Assembly (NCBI RefSeq): GCF_900107925.1
Contig: NZ_FNUJ01000002.1
Coordinates: forward strand, 682,001 to 746,000
DNA length: 64,000 nucleotides
DNA from: Amycolatopsis pretoriensis
GTDB lineage: Bacteria; Actinomycetota; Actinomycetes; Mycobacteriales; Pseudonocardiaceae
Direction: 5' to 3'
The notes below the pieces were generated by a model. It made no database searches and had not been told where the DNA came from. It worked only from the letters and a program-made list of their open reading frames with translations. Every line of letters starts with the position of its first letter. The first letter of the stretch is position 1. This document shows, piece after piece, positions 51,495 through 60,214 of the stretch. The position numbers and the translations under genes are program-made.

Positions 51495-53351
51495 ATGAGA
51501 TTCAATACCCTGGGCACCTTCGAGGTGACCCACGAAGACCGGCTGCTCACACCGACCGCTCCGAAGCAGCGCAGCGTCCTGGCGCTGCTGGTTCTCTGCC
51601 ACGGCGGCCTGGTGCCGGTCACGTCGCTCATCGAAGAGATCTGGCCGGAGAACCCGCCGGCGAGCGCACTGACCACCTTGCAGACCTACATCTACCAACT
51701 GCGCAAGCTGTTCTGCGCCGCGGGCAACAGCCACGACGGCGTGCTGGTGACGAAACCGCTGGGCTACCTGGCCCGGATCGCGCCGGGAAGTGTCGACGCC
51801 GACGAGTTCGAGCAGCTGGCCGGCACCGCCAAGGACGCGCTGGAGGCGGGTGACCCGCTGCGCGCCTCGCAGCTGCTCCACCGGGCGACCGCGCTGTGGC
51901 GGGGCGACGCGTTGTGCGACGTCCAGCGTGGACCGCTGCTCGACGCGCACGCCGCGAAGCTCAACGAGGCCTGGTTGCAGGCGCTGGGGATGCGGGTCGA
52001 GGCCGACCTGCAGATCGGCCGGCACCGCGAGCTGGTCGGCGAGCTGCGCGGGCTGATCGCGAAGTACCCGCTGCACGAGGACCTGTACGCGAAGCTGATG
52101 CTCGCGCTGTACCGGTGCGACCGGCGATCGCAGGCGCTGCAGGTCTACCACGAGGTCCGGCGCTGCCTCGACGACGAACTGGGTATCGATCCGTCGCCGA
52201 CCCTGCAACGGCTGCACCAGAACGTCCTCTCGGACTCCCCCTCGCTGCGCCAGGTGACGCCGGCGGTGCGGGCGGGGAGCGCGCCGGCGCCGCGGAACAC
52301 CGTCCAGGCGCAGCTGCCCGCGGACCTGTCGGACTTCACCGGCCGGACCGCCGAGCTGGCCGAGCTGGACCGGCTCCTCACCCCCGAGGGGGCGGCCGGC
52401 CGGACGTTCGCGGTGACCGGGATGACCGGCGTGGGCAAGACGGTGCTCGCGGTGCGGGCCGCGCACGAGGCCCGGTCACGGTTCCCGGACGGCCAGCTGT
52501 TCGCCGAGTTCGACCCGGACACCGAGCCGGCCGACGTCCTCGGCGGGTTCCTGACCGATCTCGGCGTCCCCGCGGCGGACGTGCCCGCGGGCGAGGCCGA
52601 GCGCGCCAAGCTGTTCCGCACCAGGACCGCCGGCGGCTGCGGGCTGATCCTGCTCGACAACGTCTCCTCGGCCGCGCAGATCCGCCCGCTCCTGCCCGGC
52701 GGCCGCTGGGTGGTGCTGGCCACCGCCCGGCGGCTCACCGGCTCCCTGCCGGGGCTGGTGCCGGTGCTGCTGGAGCCGATGTCCACCGACGACGGTGTCA
52801 CGCTCATGTCCAAAGTGGTCACTTCGCGGAACATCCTGCACGAGCGCGGCACGGTGGCCGCGGTGGTCCACCGCTGCGGCGGTCTCCCGGTGGCGCTGCG
52901 CGCGCTGGGCGAGCGCCTGTCGGTCAACCGGCACTGGCCGGTGACCAAGCTGGCGGCCCGCGTCATCGGCGACGACGACGGGTTGCGCCCGGAGCTGCAG
53001 GCCGCGGGTGTCGACCTGCACGGACCCTTCCGGGAGGACCTCGCCGCGCTCGAGCCCCGCGACCGGCAGCTGCTGACGCGGCTGTGCGAGTCCGGATTGG
53101 ACTGCTTCACGGCGAAGAACGCGGTCGCGGTCGGGGAAGGGAGCGAACGCGAAGCGGAGGACGCCCTCGACCGGCTGGTGGCGGCGAACATGCTGCGGGT
53201 CCGGGTCCAGGCCGACGGCCCGGAGTTCCACTACTCCCTGCCGCCCCTGTTCAAGGACTTCTGCGACGGGATCGAGCGGCCGTCGCACCTGCTCCAGGTG
53301 GTCGCCACCATCCCGCGCGAAGCGGAGACGGGGATCGCCGTCCCGGGCTGA
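51495..53351 (+). CDS. SARP-family transcriptional activator with NB-ARC domain (AfsR-like)
   Basis: The protein has 618 residues. ATG 51495 is chosen for its GGGGGA site and because the protein then starts MRFNTLGTFEVTHEDRLL, the standard SARP opening. OmpR-like DNA-binding domain (about 1-95, ending TYIYQLRKLF), BTAD (about 100-250, with LYAKLMLALYRCDRRSQALQVY), then an NB-ARC NTPase with P-loop GMTGVGKT. No C-terminal TPR array is present, unlike full AfsR. The family switches on antibiotic clusters. Its position between sugar genes and the PKS operon makes it the likely pathway activator. Ends facing GT-9. Confidence 0.93.
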   Translation: MRFNTLGTFEVTHEDRLLTPTAPKQRSVLALLVLCHGGLVPVTSLIEEIWPENPPASALTTLQTYIYQLRKLFCAAGNSHDGVLVTKPLGYLARIAPGSVDADEFEQLAGTAKDALEAGDPLRASQLLHRATALWRGDALCDVQRGPLLDAHAAKLNEAWLQALGMRVEADLQIGRHRELVGELRGLIAKYPLHEDLYAKLMLALYRCDRRSQALQVYHEVRRCLDDELGIDPSPTLQRLHQNVLSDSPSLRQVTPAVRAGSAPAPRNTVQAQLPADLSDFTGRTAELAELDRLLTPEGAAGRTFAVTGMTGVGKTVLAVRAAHEARSRFPDGQLFAEFDPDTEPADVLGGFLTDLGVPAADVPAGEAERAKLFRTRTAGGCGLILLDNVSSAAQIRPLLPGGRWVVLATARRLTGSLPGLVPVLLEPMSTDDGVTLMSKVVTSRNILHERGTVAAVVHRCGGLPVALRALGERLSVNRHWPVTKLAARVIGDDDGLRPELQAAGVDLHGPFREDLAALEPRDRQLLTRLCESGLDCFTAKNAVAVGEGSEREAEDALDRLVAANMLRVRVQADGPEFHYSLPPLFKDFCDGIERPSHLLQVVATIPREAETGIAVPG

Positions 53352-53366
53352 CCCCGGTGACCGGGA

Positions 53367-53402
53367 CCGGCGGAGTGGTTCCGTTGTGGACCACCCCGCC
53401 GG
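53367..53402. terminator. Imperfect 15-bp hairpin between SARP gene and GT-9
   Basis: Bases 53367-53381 pair with 53388-53402 (CCGGCGG against CCGCCGG at the base) with one A-C mismatch and one G-T pair, and a 6-base loop. It sits 15 bases after the regulator stop, between convergent genes. Confidence 0.55.
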
Positions 53403-53469
53403 ATCCGGTGGCGAACGGTGATCGGAACGGCCGGCACGGGTACTCCCGGCGCCGGCGTCCCGAGCCGCG

Positions 53470-54582
53470 TCACCGCACCAGGAACTCCAGCTGCGCCACC
53501 ACCGCCGCCGGCGCCGGACGCGAACGGTTCTCCGTCGCGATCTCCGCCGCCCGCCGGGCGTACTCCGCGTCCGCGAACACCCCGGCAGCGGCTGCTGCGA
53601 CCGCCTCCGGGGTGAGCTCCGCCGCCGGGAGCAGGACGCCCGCACCCGCGGCCGCCACCCGTCCGGCGTGCGTGACCTGGTCGCCCTTGAACGGGACCAC
53701 CAGCTGCGGCACCCCGCAGGCCGCGGCCGTGAGCGCCGTGCCCGCGCCGCCCTGGTGCACGACCAGGGCGCAGCCGGGCAGGATCGTGTGCAGTGGCACC
53801 GATTCCAGCACCCGGACGCCGGCGGGCAGCTCGCCCAGCAGCTCCCGCTGGCCGCGCGCGACCGCGACGACCACCTCGACGTCACGGCGCAGGAGACCCG
53901 CCAGCGCCACCCGGACCGGATCCAGGTTGCCCGTGGTGCCCCCGAACGAGGCGCCCCAGGTCAGGCAGACGCGGGGACGGCCCGCCGGGGCGGCCGTTCG
54001 GGGGATCACGGCCGAGCCGTTGTAGGGGATGGTTCGCAACGGCCACGACGCCACCGGCGTCTCGAGCTGCAGGGCCGCCGGGCAGGGGTCGATCGTCACC
54101 GTGCCCGCCGGGTCCGGCTCGCCGAGGCCCCACTCGTCCCACAGCGGGGCCAGCAGGGGCCACTCCCCCGCGCGCTGGGCGTAGGTGTGGTCGACCCCGT
54201 AGAGCACCCGCGCCGACGGGATGCCCGCCACCGCGGCCGCGACCGGGCCCGCGTACTCGCGCGGGTCGAACAGGACGACGTCCGCCCAGTCACGGGCGAG
54301 CGCCACGAGCGCGCCGGCCCAGCCCTCGGCGGTCGAACGGAACATCCGCATCGTCCGCTCGGTGCGGTCGCCCGCGCGGGGGTCGAACCCCTGCCAGGCC
54401 ACCGTCCCGTCGACGTCCTCGCCCAGGGGCAGCACCGGAAGCCCGGTGCGCCGCGCCGCGGCCGCGAACGACGGCGCCGCCGCCACCCGCACCTCGTGCC
54501 CGGCGGCCCGCAGCCCCCAGGCGAGCGGCACCATCGGGTAGAGGTGGGAGACGGCGGGGTAGCTGGTCACCAGGATTCGCAT
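53470..54582 (-). CDS. GT1-family glycosyltransferase (GT-9 of 9)
   Basis: The protein has 370 residues. It starts MRILVTSYPAVSHLYPM, lacking the WAW/WNW of all the others but keeping the His. Donor loop HQGGAGTALT and TIDPCPAALQ. This is the most divergent of the nine and the only one transcribed with the PKS genes, as the last gene of that operon. It may therefore attach the first sugar to the aglycone, with the others extending the chain; this is inference from position. Confidence 0.92.
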   Translation of the reverse strand: MRILVTSYPAVSHLYPMVPLAWGLRAAGHEVRVAAAPSFAAAARRTGLPVLPLGEDVDGTVAWQGFDPRAGDRTERTMRMFRSTAEGWAGALVALARDWADVVLFDPREYAGPVAAAVAGIPSARVLYGVDHTYAQRAGEWPLLAPLWDEWGLGEPDPAGTVTIDPCPAALQLETPVASWPLRTIPYNGSAVIPRTAAPAGRPRVCLTWGASFGGTTGNLDPVRVALAGLLRRDVEVVVAVARGQRELLGELPAGVRVLESVPLHTILPGCALVVHQGGAGTALTAAACGVPQLVVPFKGDQVTHAGRVAAAGAGVLLPAAELTPEAVAAAAAGVFADAEYARRAAEIATENRSRPAPAAVVAQLEFLVR

Positions 54583-54614
54583 GGGACACTCCGGAGGAAG
54601 AAGGACGCGGTCGG

Positions 54615-56969
54615 TCACGACGCGTCGAGGACCTCGACCGCGCCGGTCGTCCCGTCCACGGTGACCAGCTGGCCGTCGCGCAGGACCTCGGTCGCGTTGC
54701 CGGTCGCCACCACGGCCGGGATGCCGTGCTCGCGCGCGAGGATCGACGGGTGCGAGAGCAGCCCGCCGGTGTCGGTGATCAGTGCGCCGATGCCGCCGAA
54801 CAGCACCGACCACTGCGGGGTCGTCTCCGGGCAGACCAGCACGTCGCCGGGGCGCAGCTTCGCGAACTCGCGCTCGCTGATCACCACCCGCACGACGCCG
54901 GTGTACCGGCCCGCCGACGCCGCCGTCCCGCGCAGCAGCCGGTCGCCCGCCGCAGCCCGGTGCCCGGCGCCCAGCTCGGACACCGAGTCGATCCACAGCA
55001 TCGGCTCCAGCACCGCGCGATCGGCCGGCGCCAGCTCGGCCAGCACGGCCTCCCGATCGGGCCCGCTCTGGTACTCGCCGTAGGTCTGCGGGCCGAGGTG
55101 GGCCCGCGACCACGCCTGCTGTCCGGCGCGCAGCGACACCAGATCGTGTTGCGCCGCACCGGATGCGAAGGCGGCGCGGGCTTCGTCCAAGGTGAGCAGG
55201 AAGATGTCGTCGACGTCGGCCAGCCGTCCGTCCGAGACCAGCCGGGCCGCCATCTCGCGCAGCGCGTACCGGACCTGCGCCCAGGCGACGTGCGCCTCGA
55301 ACCCGGTGTCGTCGCGCAGCGGGAACGCGCGTTGCGCGCGGGCCAGCGCGCGGTCGAACCGGGCGAGATCCGCTCCGGACAGCCGGGCGCGGGCCGCCGC
55401 GACGGTCTCCTCGCGCTCGGCGACCGCCGCCGCCGCGGCGGCCTCGGGGTCGGTGCCCGCGTCGAGCCGGTCCCGGATCAGGCTCAGCACCAGCCGCGGC
55501 TGTTCCGCCAGCGACGGCTCGGCGAGGTCCGCGCCGAGGCAGCGCTGGCCGTACTCGACGAGATAGGCGTCGAACGCTTCGGCGAATTCGCCGGCCGGCT
55601 CCCGGAGCACGCCGGGATCGCGCGCGGCGAGGCGGGCCAGTCCGGTCAGCTCTCTGGCGGGCTCGGCGGCTCGGCCGGGGAGTCCGGTCAGCATCGGGAG
55701 GATCTCCCCGGCGCCCCAGCCGAGCAGGTCCCGGCAGACGACGCCGAGTTCGCCCCAGACCATGCTGGACACGCCGCCCACGAGGAAGTGCAGCCGCTGT
55801 GCCTCGTAGGCCAGCTCGACCCGCCGGTCCAGTTCCGCGGCCAGTCCCGGCCCCGGCAGCTCGCCGAGGACCACCGACCGGATTCCGGTCAGGGCGGCGC
55901 GCAGTCCCGGCAGCCACTCGCCGTACCACCGGTCGACGATCTCGCCGTGCTTGTCGGCCCGGCCGGCCGCGACCACCTCGTCCGCCCGCTCGCGCACCGC
56001 GTCCACCGAGGCCAGCGGCACGATCCGCACGTAGGACCAGCCGCCGAGGTTCCGCACCTCGACCCGCTCGCCGAACGCGTAGGTGAACAGGTTCGAGCTG
56101 GTCCGGTTGACCGCCCGGATCAAGGTCGAGGTGTTCATGGGTGACAGCGGCTTGAGCGTGTACCCGCCGCGCAGCCAGAATCCGGGCGGCACCTCGAACT
56201 CCACCGGGATCTGCGCCGGGCCCGCGTCGGGCAGCGCCGTGATCGGGCGCGCCTGCAGCAGGACGACGTCCTCGGTCCACGCCCATTCGATGTCCTGCGG
56301 CGAGCCGGCTTCCGCCTCGACCCGCCGCGCCAGCTCGGCGACGCGGGCGACCTGCTCCGCGTCCAGCACCTCGTGCGGGCCGCGGATCAGGACGGGCGTG
56401 TCGGTGACCGCCCATTCGTCCGGCGCGACGCGGCCGGAGACCAGCTGGTCGCCGAGCCCCGGCACGGCGTCGACGCGGACCGTGCCCCGCGCGCCGGTGA
56501 CCGGGTCGGCGGTGAACGCCACCCCGGCGGCGACGGCCGGGACCAGCGGCTGGACCAGCACGGCCAGCCCCGGCCGGTCCGCGCGGCCGCGGTACTCGCG
56601 CAGCCGGGCCGCGTCGGCCGACTCCCAGCAGGTGCGCACGGCCGCGACGAGCTCGTCGAACCCGGACACCCCGAGCACCGTTTCGTACTGCCCGGCGTGG
56701 GACTGCTCGTCCCCGTCCTCGGCGACACCCGAGGACCGCACCGCCAGCGGCACTTCGCCGAAGTGGTCCACAATGGACCGTAGCGCGGCGAGCACGCCGG
56801 CCGAGAACTCGCCCGCTTCGAACGCGGCGACGGTGAGCACCAGCCCCGGCGGCACCGGGAACCCGGCCTGCCGCAGCTCGGCCAGGCGGGCGGCCTTCCG
56901 CCCGGCTTCGGCCACCTCGAGGCCGGGCTCGTCCAGCGACCGGACGAGCGCCGGCTGGGTGAGCGTCAC
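54615..56969 (-). CDS. PEP-synthase/rifampin-phosphotransferase-like protein
   Basis: The protein has 784 residues from GTG 56969, which overlaps the dehydrogenase stop. The N-terminal ATP-grasp (PPDK-type) part has KAARLAELRQAGFPVPPGL, PLAVRSSGVAEDG, SHAGQYETVLGV, and DIEWAWTEDVVLLQARPI. A middle helical region follows. The C-terminal swivel domain has the phospho-carrier His in TDTGGLLSHPSILAREHG. There is no PEP-binding barrel, so the layout is that of rifampin phosphotransferase or PigC-like enzymes, which phosphorylate an organic substrate with ATP via His. In a PKS operon it could activate a hydroxyl or carboxyl of an intermediate (inference). Confidence 0.85.
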   Translation of the reverse strand: MTLTQPALVRSLDEPGLEVAEAGRKAARLAELRQAGFPVPPGLVLTVAAFEAGEFSAGVLAALRSIVDHFGEVPLAVRSSGVAEDGDEQSHAGQYETVLGVSGFDELVAAVRTCWESADAARLREYRGRADRPGLAVLVQPLVPAVAAGVAFTADPVTGARGTVRVDAVPGLGDQLVSGRVAPDEWAVTDTPVLIRGPHEVLDAEQVARVAELARRVEAEAGSPQDIEWAWTEDVVLLQARPITALPDAGPAQIPVEFEVPPGFWLRGGYTLKPLSPMNTSTLIRAVNRTSSNLFTYAFGERVEVRNLGGWSYVRIVPLASVDAVRERADEVVAAGRADKHGEIVDRWYGEWLPGLRAALTGIRSVVLGELPGPGLAAELDRRVELAYEAQRLHFLVGGVSSMVWGELGVVCRDLLGWGAGEILPMLTGLPGRAAEPARELTGLARLAARDPGVLREPAGEFAEAFDAYLVEYGQRCLGADLAEPSLAEQPRLVLSLIRDRLDAGTDPEAAAAAAVAEREETVAAARARLSGADLARFDRALARAQRAFPLRDDTGFEAHVAWAQVRYALREMAARLVSDGRLADVDDIFLLTLDEARAAFASGAAQHDLVSLRAGQQAWSRAHLGPQTYGEYQSGPDREAVLAELAPADRAVLEPMLWIDSVSELGAGHRAAAGDRLLRGTAASAGRYTGVVRVVISEREFAKLRPGDVLVCPETTPQWSVLFGGIGALITDTGGLLSHPSILAREHGIPAVVATGNATEVLRDGQLVTVDGTTGAVEVLDAS

Positions 56970-57991
56970 GCGGGACCTCCCGGGGTGTCGCTGAGGATCG
57001 CGGCATCCACATCGGCGCGGACCGCGGCCGCCAGGCGGCTTGGATCGGCCACCCCGCGGCCCGGATCAGCCACCCCGCCCGCGACGTGCACCTGGTCGCC
57101 GGCGGCCACATCACCCACACCGGCACCGACCCCGTCCGCGATGTCGATGAGGACCGCCGCATCGGCGTCGCCCGCTCCGGCCGCGACCACGGCTTCGTAC
57201 GCCAGCGCGGCCGCCGTCAGCACCGGTGTCGCGATCCCCGCTTCGGCCGCCGCGCCGGTGCCCAGCTTCAAATCCTTCGCCATCAACTCCGACCGGAACG
57301 CGGCCGGCTCGTACCTCCGCGACCGCATGAGGTCCGCCCGGAACGACAGCACCTTCGAGCTGAAGCCGCTGGCGCCGATCGCCGTCAGCAGCCGGTCGCG
57401 GTCCAGCCCGGCCGCCACGCCGTAATTCACGGCCTCGGCCAGCGCCGCGACCTGACCGCCCAGCAGGAGGTTGAACACCAGCTTCGTGGTGGCCGCGTTG
57501 CCGACCGGGCCGAGGTAGGACACCTCGCGGCCGATCGCCGCCAGCACGTCGCCGGCCGACTCGACCGCCGGCCGGGCGCCGGCGGTGAGCACCCGCAGCT
57601 GCCCGGCCGCCGCCTGCGCCGGGTTGCCCAGCACGCACGCCTCGATCCGGGTGATGCCCGCACTCGCGAGCCGGGCGGTCAGCGCCCGGGAGTACTCCGC
57701 CGAAACCGTCGACGTGTCCACGATGACCAGCCCGGGCCGGAGCGCGGGCCCGGCCGCGGCCAGCACCGCGTCCACCGCCGGCTCGTCGGCGAGGCTCAGC
57801 AGCACGCGGTCGGCGCCGGCCACCGCGGCCTCGGCCGAAGCGGCGAGTTCGGCGCCCCGGTCGAGCAGCGGCGCCGCCTTCGCGGCGGTGCGGTTGTGCA
57901 CCAGCACCCGGTACCCGTGGCCGAGCAGGCTCGTCGCCATGCCCGAGCCCATCACGCCGAGGCCGACCACGGCGATCGTCTTGGTGTCCAC
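56966..57991 (-). CDS. Beta-hydroxyacid dehydrogenase family oxidoreductase (3-HIBADH-like)
   Basis: The protein has 341 residues from GTG 57991. The NAD(P) fold is IAVVGLGVMGSGMATSLLGHG. The catalytic Lys lies in GNAATTKLVFNLLLGG, and LMAKDLKLG follows. Family members usually have about 290-300 residues; this one adds a roughly 50-residue Gly/Ala/Asp-rich tail (from about 290: ADGVGAGVGDVAAGDQVHV) that looks disordered. The start is five bases after the cyclase stop and the end overlaps the PEP-synthase-like gene, so the pair may act together. The substrate is unknown. Confidence 0.85.
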   Translation of the reverse strand: MDTKTIAVVGLGVMGSGMATSLLGHGYRVLVHNRTAAKAAPLLDRGAELAASAEAAVAGADRVLLSLADEPAVDAVLAAAGPALRPGLVIVDTSTVSAEYSRALTARLASAGITRIEACVLGNPAQAAAGQLRVLTAGARPAVESAGDVLAAIGREVSYLGPVGNAATTKLVFNLLLGGQVAALAEAVNYGVAAGLDRDRLLTAIGASGFSSKVLSFRADLMRSRRYEPAAFRSELMAKDLKLGTGAAAEAGIATPVLTAAALAYEAVVAAGAGDADAAVLIDIADGVGAGVGDVAAGDQVHVAGGVADPGRGVADPSRLAAAVRADVDAAILSDTPGGPA

Positions 57992-57996
57992 CGGCC

Positions 57997-58380
57997 TCAG
58001 CTCGCGGCGAACGCGGCGGGCGGCACGGAGATCTGCGAGATGCACCGCATGACGCTCTTGGCGAAGTGCTGCCGGAAGCCTTCGGGCGTCTCGGTGTTGC
58101 GCTCCGAAGCGAGGTACGGCTTCAGCGCCTCCTCGACGAGGTGCACTCCTTCCTGGCGGGCCATGTGCTTGCCGATCTGGGAGAAGTCGCCTTCGAAGTG
58201 GATGAACCGGACCAGCTGCGCGTCGCGGATGAACACGGCGGTGCCGAGGAGCCGGCCGACTTCGGCGCCGCTCTCGTCCCGCATGATCGGCGAGTCCGCC
58301 CGCTTGAAGTTCGCGAAGATCTCGGCGATCTCGTCTTCGAAGCCGGGTTTGATGTCGTAGGTGATGGCTGCGTAGGGCAT
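57997..58380 (-). CDS. TcmI/SchA-CurD-type polyketide cyclase
   Basis: The protein has 127 residues from ATG 58380, which has AGGAGG 7 bases upstream (an ORF-extending ATG at 58401 has none). Typical features: YDIKPGFEDEIAEIFANFKR, GRLLGTAVFIRD, VRFIHFEGDF and a late ALKPYL. TcmI-type cyclases close later rings in tetracenomycin, pentangular and spore-pigment polyketides. It lies in the PKS operon directly after an SDR gene. With the single-domain ARO/CYC it supports a linear or pentangular polyphenol. Confidence 0.92.
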   Translation of the reverse strand: MPYAAITYDIKPGFEDEIAEIFANFKRADSPIMRDESGAEVGRLLGTAVFIRDAQLVRFIHFEGDFSQIGKHMARQEGVHLVEEALKPYLASERNTETPEGFRQHFAKSVMRCISQISVPPAAFAAS

Positions 58381-58397
58381 GGCAAAGCCTCCTGGGT

Positions 58398-59117
58398 TCA
58401 CATTCCGCCGTCGACGGCGAGCAGGGCGCCGGTGACGTAGGTCGACAAGTCGCTCGCGAGGAACAGCACCGCGCCGGCAACCTCTTCCGGGGTGCCCAGC
58501 CGGCCCAGCGCGGTCATCCGCTTGACCCGCTCGGCGACCGGCGGCGGGAGCTCGTCACCGGTGTTGATCACGCCGGGCGCGATCGTGTTGACCCTGATCC
58601 CGCCGAACTCCTTGCACAGCGACCGGGTCAGGCCGACCACGCCCGCCTTCGCCGCGGTGTAGTGCGCCGTGCCCGCCATCCCGCGGAACGCCGCCGAGGC
58701 GCCCACGTTGACCACGCTCGCGCCTTCGGCCAGCAGCGGCACACACGCCTGCGTGACCAGGAACATCGACGTCAGGTCCGTGTCGATCAACCGGGTCCAC
58801 TCGGCCAGGTCCAGTTCGGCCAGCGGGGTGTGCCCGTGCACCCCCGCGTTGTTCACCAGCACGTCGAGCCCGCCCAGCTCCGTCCGGCAGGTCTCGGCGA
58901 GGCGCGCGACGTCGGCCGCGACGGTCACGTCCGCGTGCACCACGGTGCCGCCGAGGTCGGCCAGCTCCTTGCGCAGCGATTCCGCGTCGTCGTTGTCCTC
59001 CCGGTTCACCGCCACCACGGTCGCGCCGGCCGACGCCAGCCCGAGCGTCACGGCCCGGCCGATCCCGCGGGTGCCCCCGGTGACGAGCGCCCGCTTGCCC
59101 TTGAATCCCAGCTCCAC
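58398..59117 (-). CDS. SDR-family ketoreductase (second of two)
   Basis: The protein has 239 residues from GTG 59117 (GGAGG upstream). Motifs: VTGGTRGIGRAV cofactor loop, LVNNAGVHG, the YTAAK active-site pair, and APGVINTG. It has FabG/polyketide-KR form. It shares operon and general shape with the other SDR, suggesting two reductions on the polyketide, or one KR plus one post-PKS dehydrogenase. Which carbonyl is reduced cannot be read. Confidence 0.92.
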   Translation of the reverse strand: MELGFKGKRALVTGGTRGIGRAVTLGLASAGATVVAVNREDNDDAESLRKELADLGGTVVHADVTVAADVARLAETCRTELGGLDVLVNNAGVHGHTPLAELDLAEWTRLIDTDLTSMFLVTQACVPLLAEGASVVNVGASAAFRGMAGTAHYTAAKAGVVGLTRSLCKEFGGIRVNTIAPGVINTGDELPPPVAERVKRMTALGRLGTPEEVAGAVLFLASDLSTYVTGALLAVDGGM

Positions 59118-59127
59118 GAATTGCCTC

Positions 59128-59565
59128 CTATCCGGTCGCGACCACGGCGATCGCGTTGACCAGCAGCGCGGCGATCGCGAGACCGGTCCGCAGCAGGTTC
59201 CAGTTGCGCCACCGCGGGCGCGGGTCGTCCCAAGTGGACGGAACGGTGTCGAGCGTCTTGACCGACCGGTTGATCGGCACGTTGGCCAGGTGCGAAACCG
59301 CGGACACGCCGAGCAGCAGCACCGCCGCGAGTCCGAAGAGGACGGACACCTCGACGATCGCCAGCACGGCGTCGGCCACCACGGTCCCCAGCACAGTCAG
59401 CGGCATCACCGGGTCGTAGTTCTTCCCGATCAGCCGGTGTGCCGCCACGTACTGCGCGGGCTCCATCCCGAGGAACGCGGGCACCACGCTGAGCGCCACG
59501 CAGAACAGCACACCGGCCGCGATCCCGCTGCCCGCCAGCACGAGCACGTCGAGTACGGCGACCAC
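59128..59565 (-). CDS. DUF1772 membrane protein, possible anthrone oxygenase (second copy)
   Basis: The protein has 145 residues with four hydrophobic helices (VLVLAGSGIAAGVLFCVAL, VLGTVVADAVLAIVEVSVLF, and two more). Pfam DUF1772-like hallmarks are the late VPINRSVKTLD and a WRNWNLLRTGLA helix start. The family includes fungal anthrone oxygenases such as HypC. It shows clear likeness to the other DUF1772 protein of this operon (VPINR, RWxxWNxxRT), so they arose by duplication. Role as a quinone-forming oxygenase is inferred. Confidence 0.78.
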   Translation of the reverse strand: MVAVLDVLVLAGSGIAAGVLFCVALSVVPAFLGMEPAQYVAAHRLIGKNYDPVMPLTVLGTVVADAVLAIVEVSVLFGLAAVLLLGVSAVSHLANVPINRSVKTLDTVPSTWDDPRPRWRNWNLLRTGLAIAALLVNAIAVVATG

Positions 59566-59574
59566 AATGGACTC

Positions 59575-59880
59575 CTAGTAGTTGGCCACGACCTGGTAGA
59601 GACCGAACGGGCTGCCCCGCGAAGCGTCCTGGTAGGGCCGCAGCGGCGAGGTCGTGCCGCGGTGGTCCGGCCCGGTCTCCCACTTCCGGAAGGCGTCCAG
59701 GTCGGCCCACTCGCTCATCACGACGAACGAGCGGGACTCGCCCAGCGACTGCATCAGCTCGTTGCCGAGCAGGCCCGGCGTGCCGGACAGCTCGGCGCTG
59801 ATGCGGTGGTAGGCCTCGGTGACACCGTCGGTGTCGTCCTCCGGCGCCGCCGCGTAGATCAGCACGCGGACGCGGCTCAC
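59575..59880 (-). CDS. ABM-domain monooxygenase, TcmH/ActVA-6 type (second of pair)
   Basis: The protein has 101 residues from GTG 59880, overlapping the previous stop (GTGA). A ferredoxin-like ABM fold is seen: RVLIYAAAPED start, LGNELMQSLGESRSFVVMSEWADLDAFRKW core. Such small cofactor-free enzymes oxidise anthrone-type intermediates to quinones. Translation is coupled to the other ABM gene, so the two may work as a pair, as PdmH/I-like proteins do in pentangular pathways (analogy only). Confidence 0.85.
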   Translation of the reverse strand: MSRVRVLIYAAAPEDDTDGVTEAYHRISAELSGTPGLLGNELMQSLGESRSFVVMSEWADLDAFRKWETGPDHRGTTSPLRPYQDASRGSPFGLYQVVANY

Positions 59881-60203
59881 GCGGGCGCCCCGGCGCCGAC
59901 CAGGTTGTGCACCACCCGCATCGTCTGCATGGAACCCTTGCTGCGGTACGGGTGCAGCTTGCCGCGGTGCACGACGTGCTCCTCGCTGCGCTCGTACTCG
60001 CGGAACAGCTCCTCGTTGACCCAGTCGCTGATGATGTAGTAGACGCCCTCCTCCTCGTCGCCGCGGGAGAGCCACTGGCCGAGGTTGGCGCGCTGGCCGG
60101 TGATCGTGCCGGCGCTCTCGTACCAGACCTTCTCGAACTCCTCGCCCTTGCCGGGCAGGACCTCCATCCGCAGCATGACGCGGAAGACCTCGCTGTCGGC
60201 CAT
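59877..60203 (-). CDS. ABM-domain monooxygenase (first of pair)
   Basis: The protein has 108 residues from ATG 60203 (AAAGGGAA upstream). ABM-type features: VMLRMEVLPGKGEEFEKVW start, LGQWLSRGDEEEGVYYIISDW centre, FREYERSEEH helix. The C-terminal HPYRSKGSMQTMRVVH resembles ABM proteins of pentangular pathways. Lies between the ketoreductase and the second ABM gene. Likely quinone-forming or ring-hydroxylating; reaction not provable from sequence. Confidence 0.85.
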   Translation of the reverse strand: MADSEVFRVMLRMEVLPGKGEEFEKVWYESAGTITGQRANLGQWLSRGDEEEGVYYIISDWVNEELFREYERSEEHVVHRGKLHPYRSKGSMQTMRVVHNLVGAGAPA

Positions 60204-60214
60204 CGTGTTCCCTT

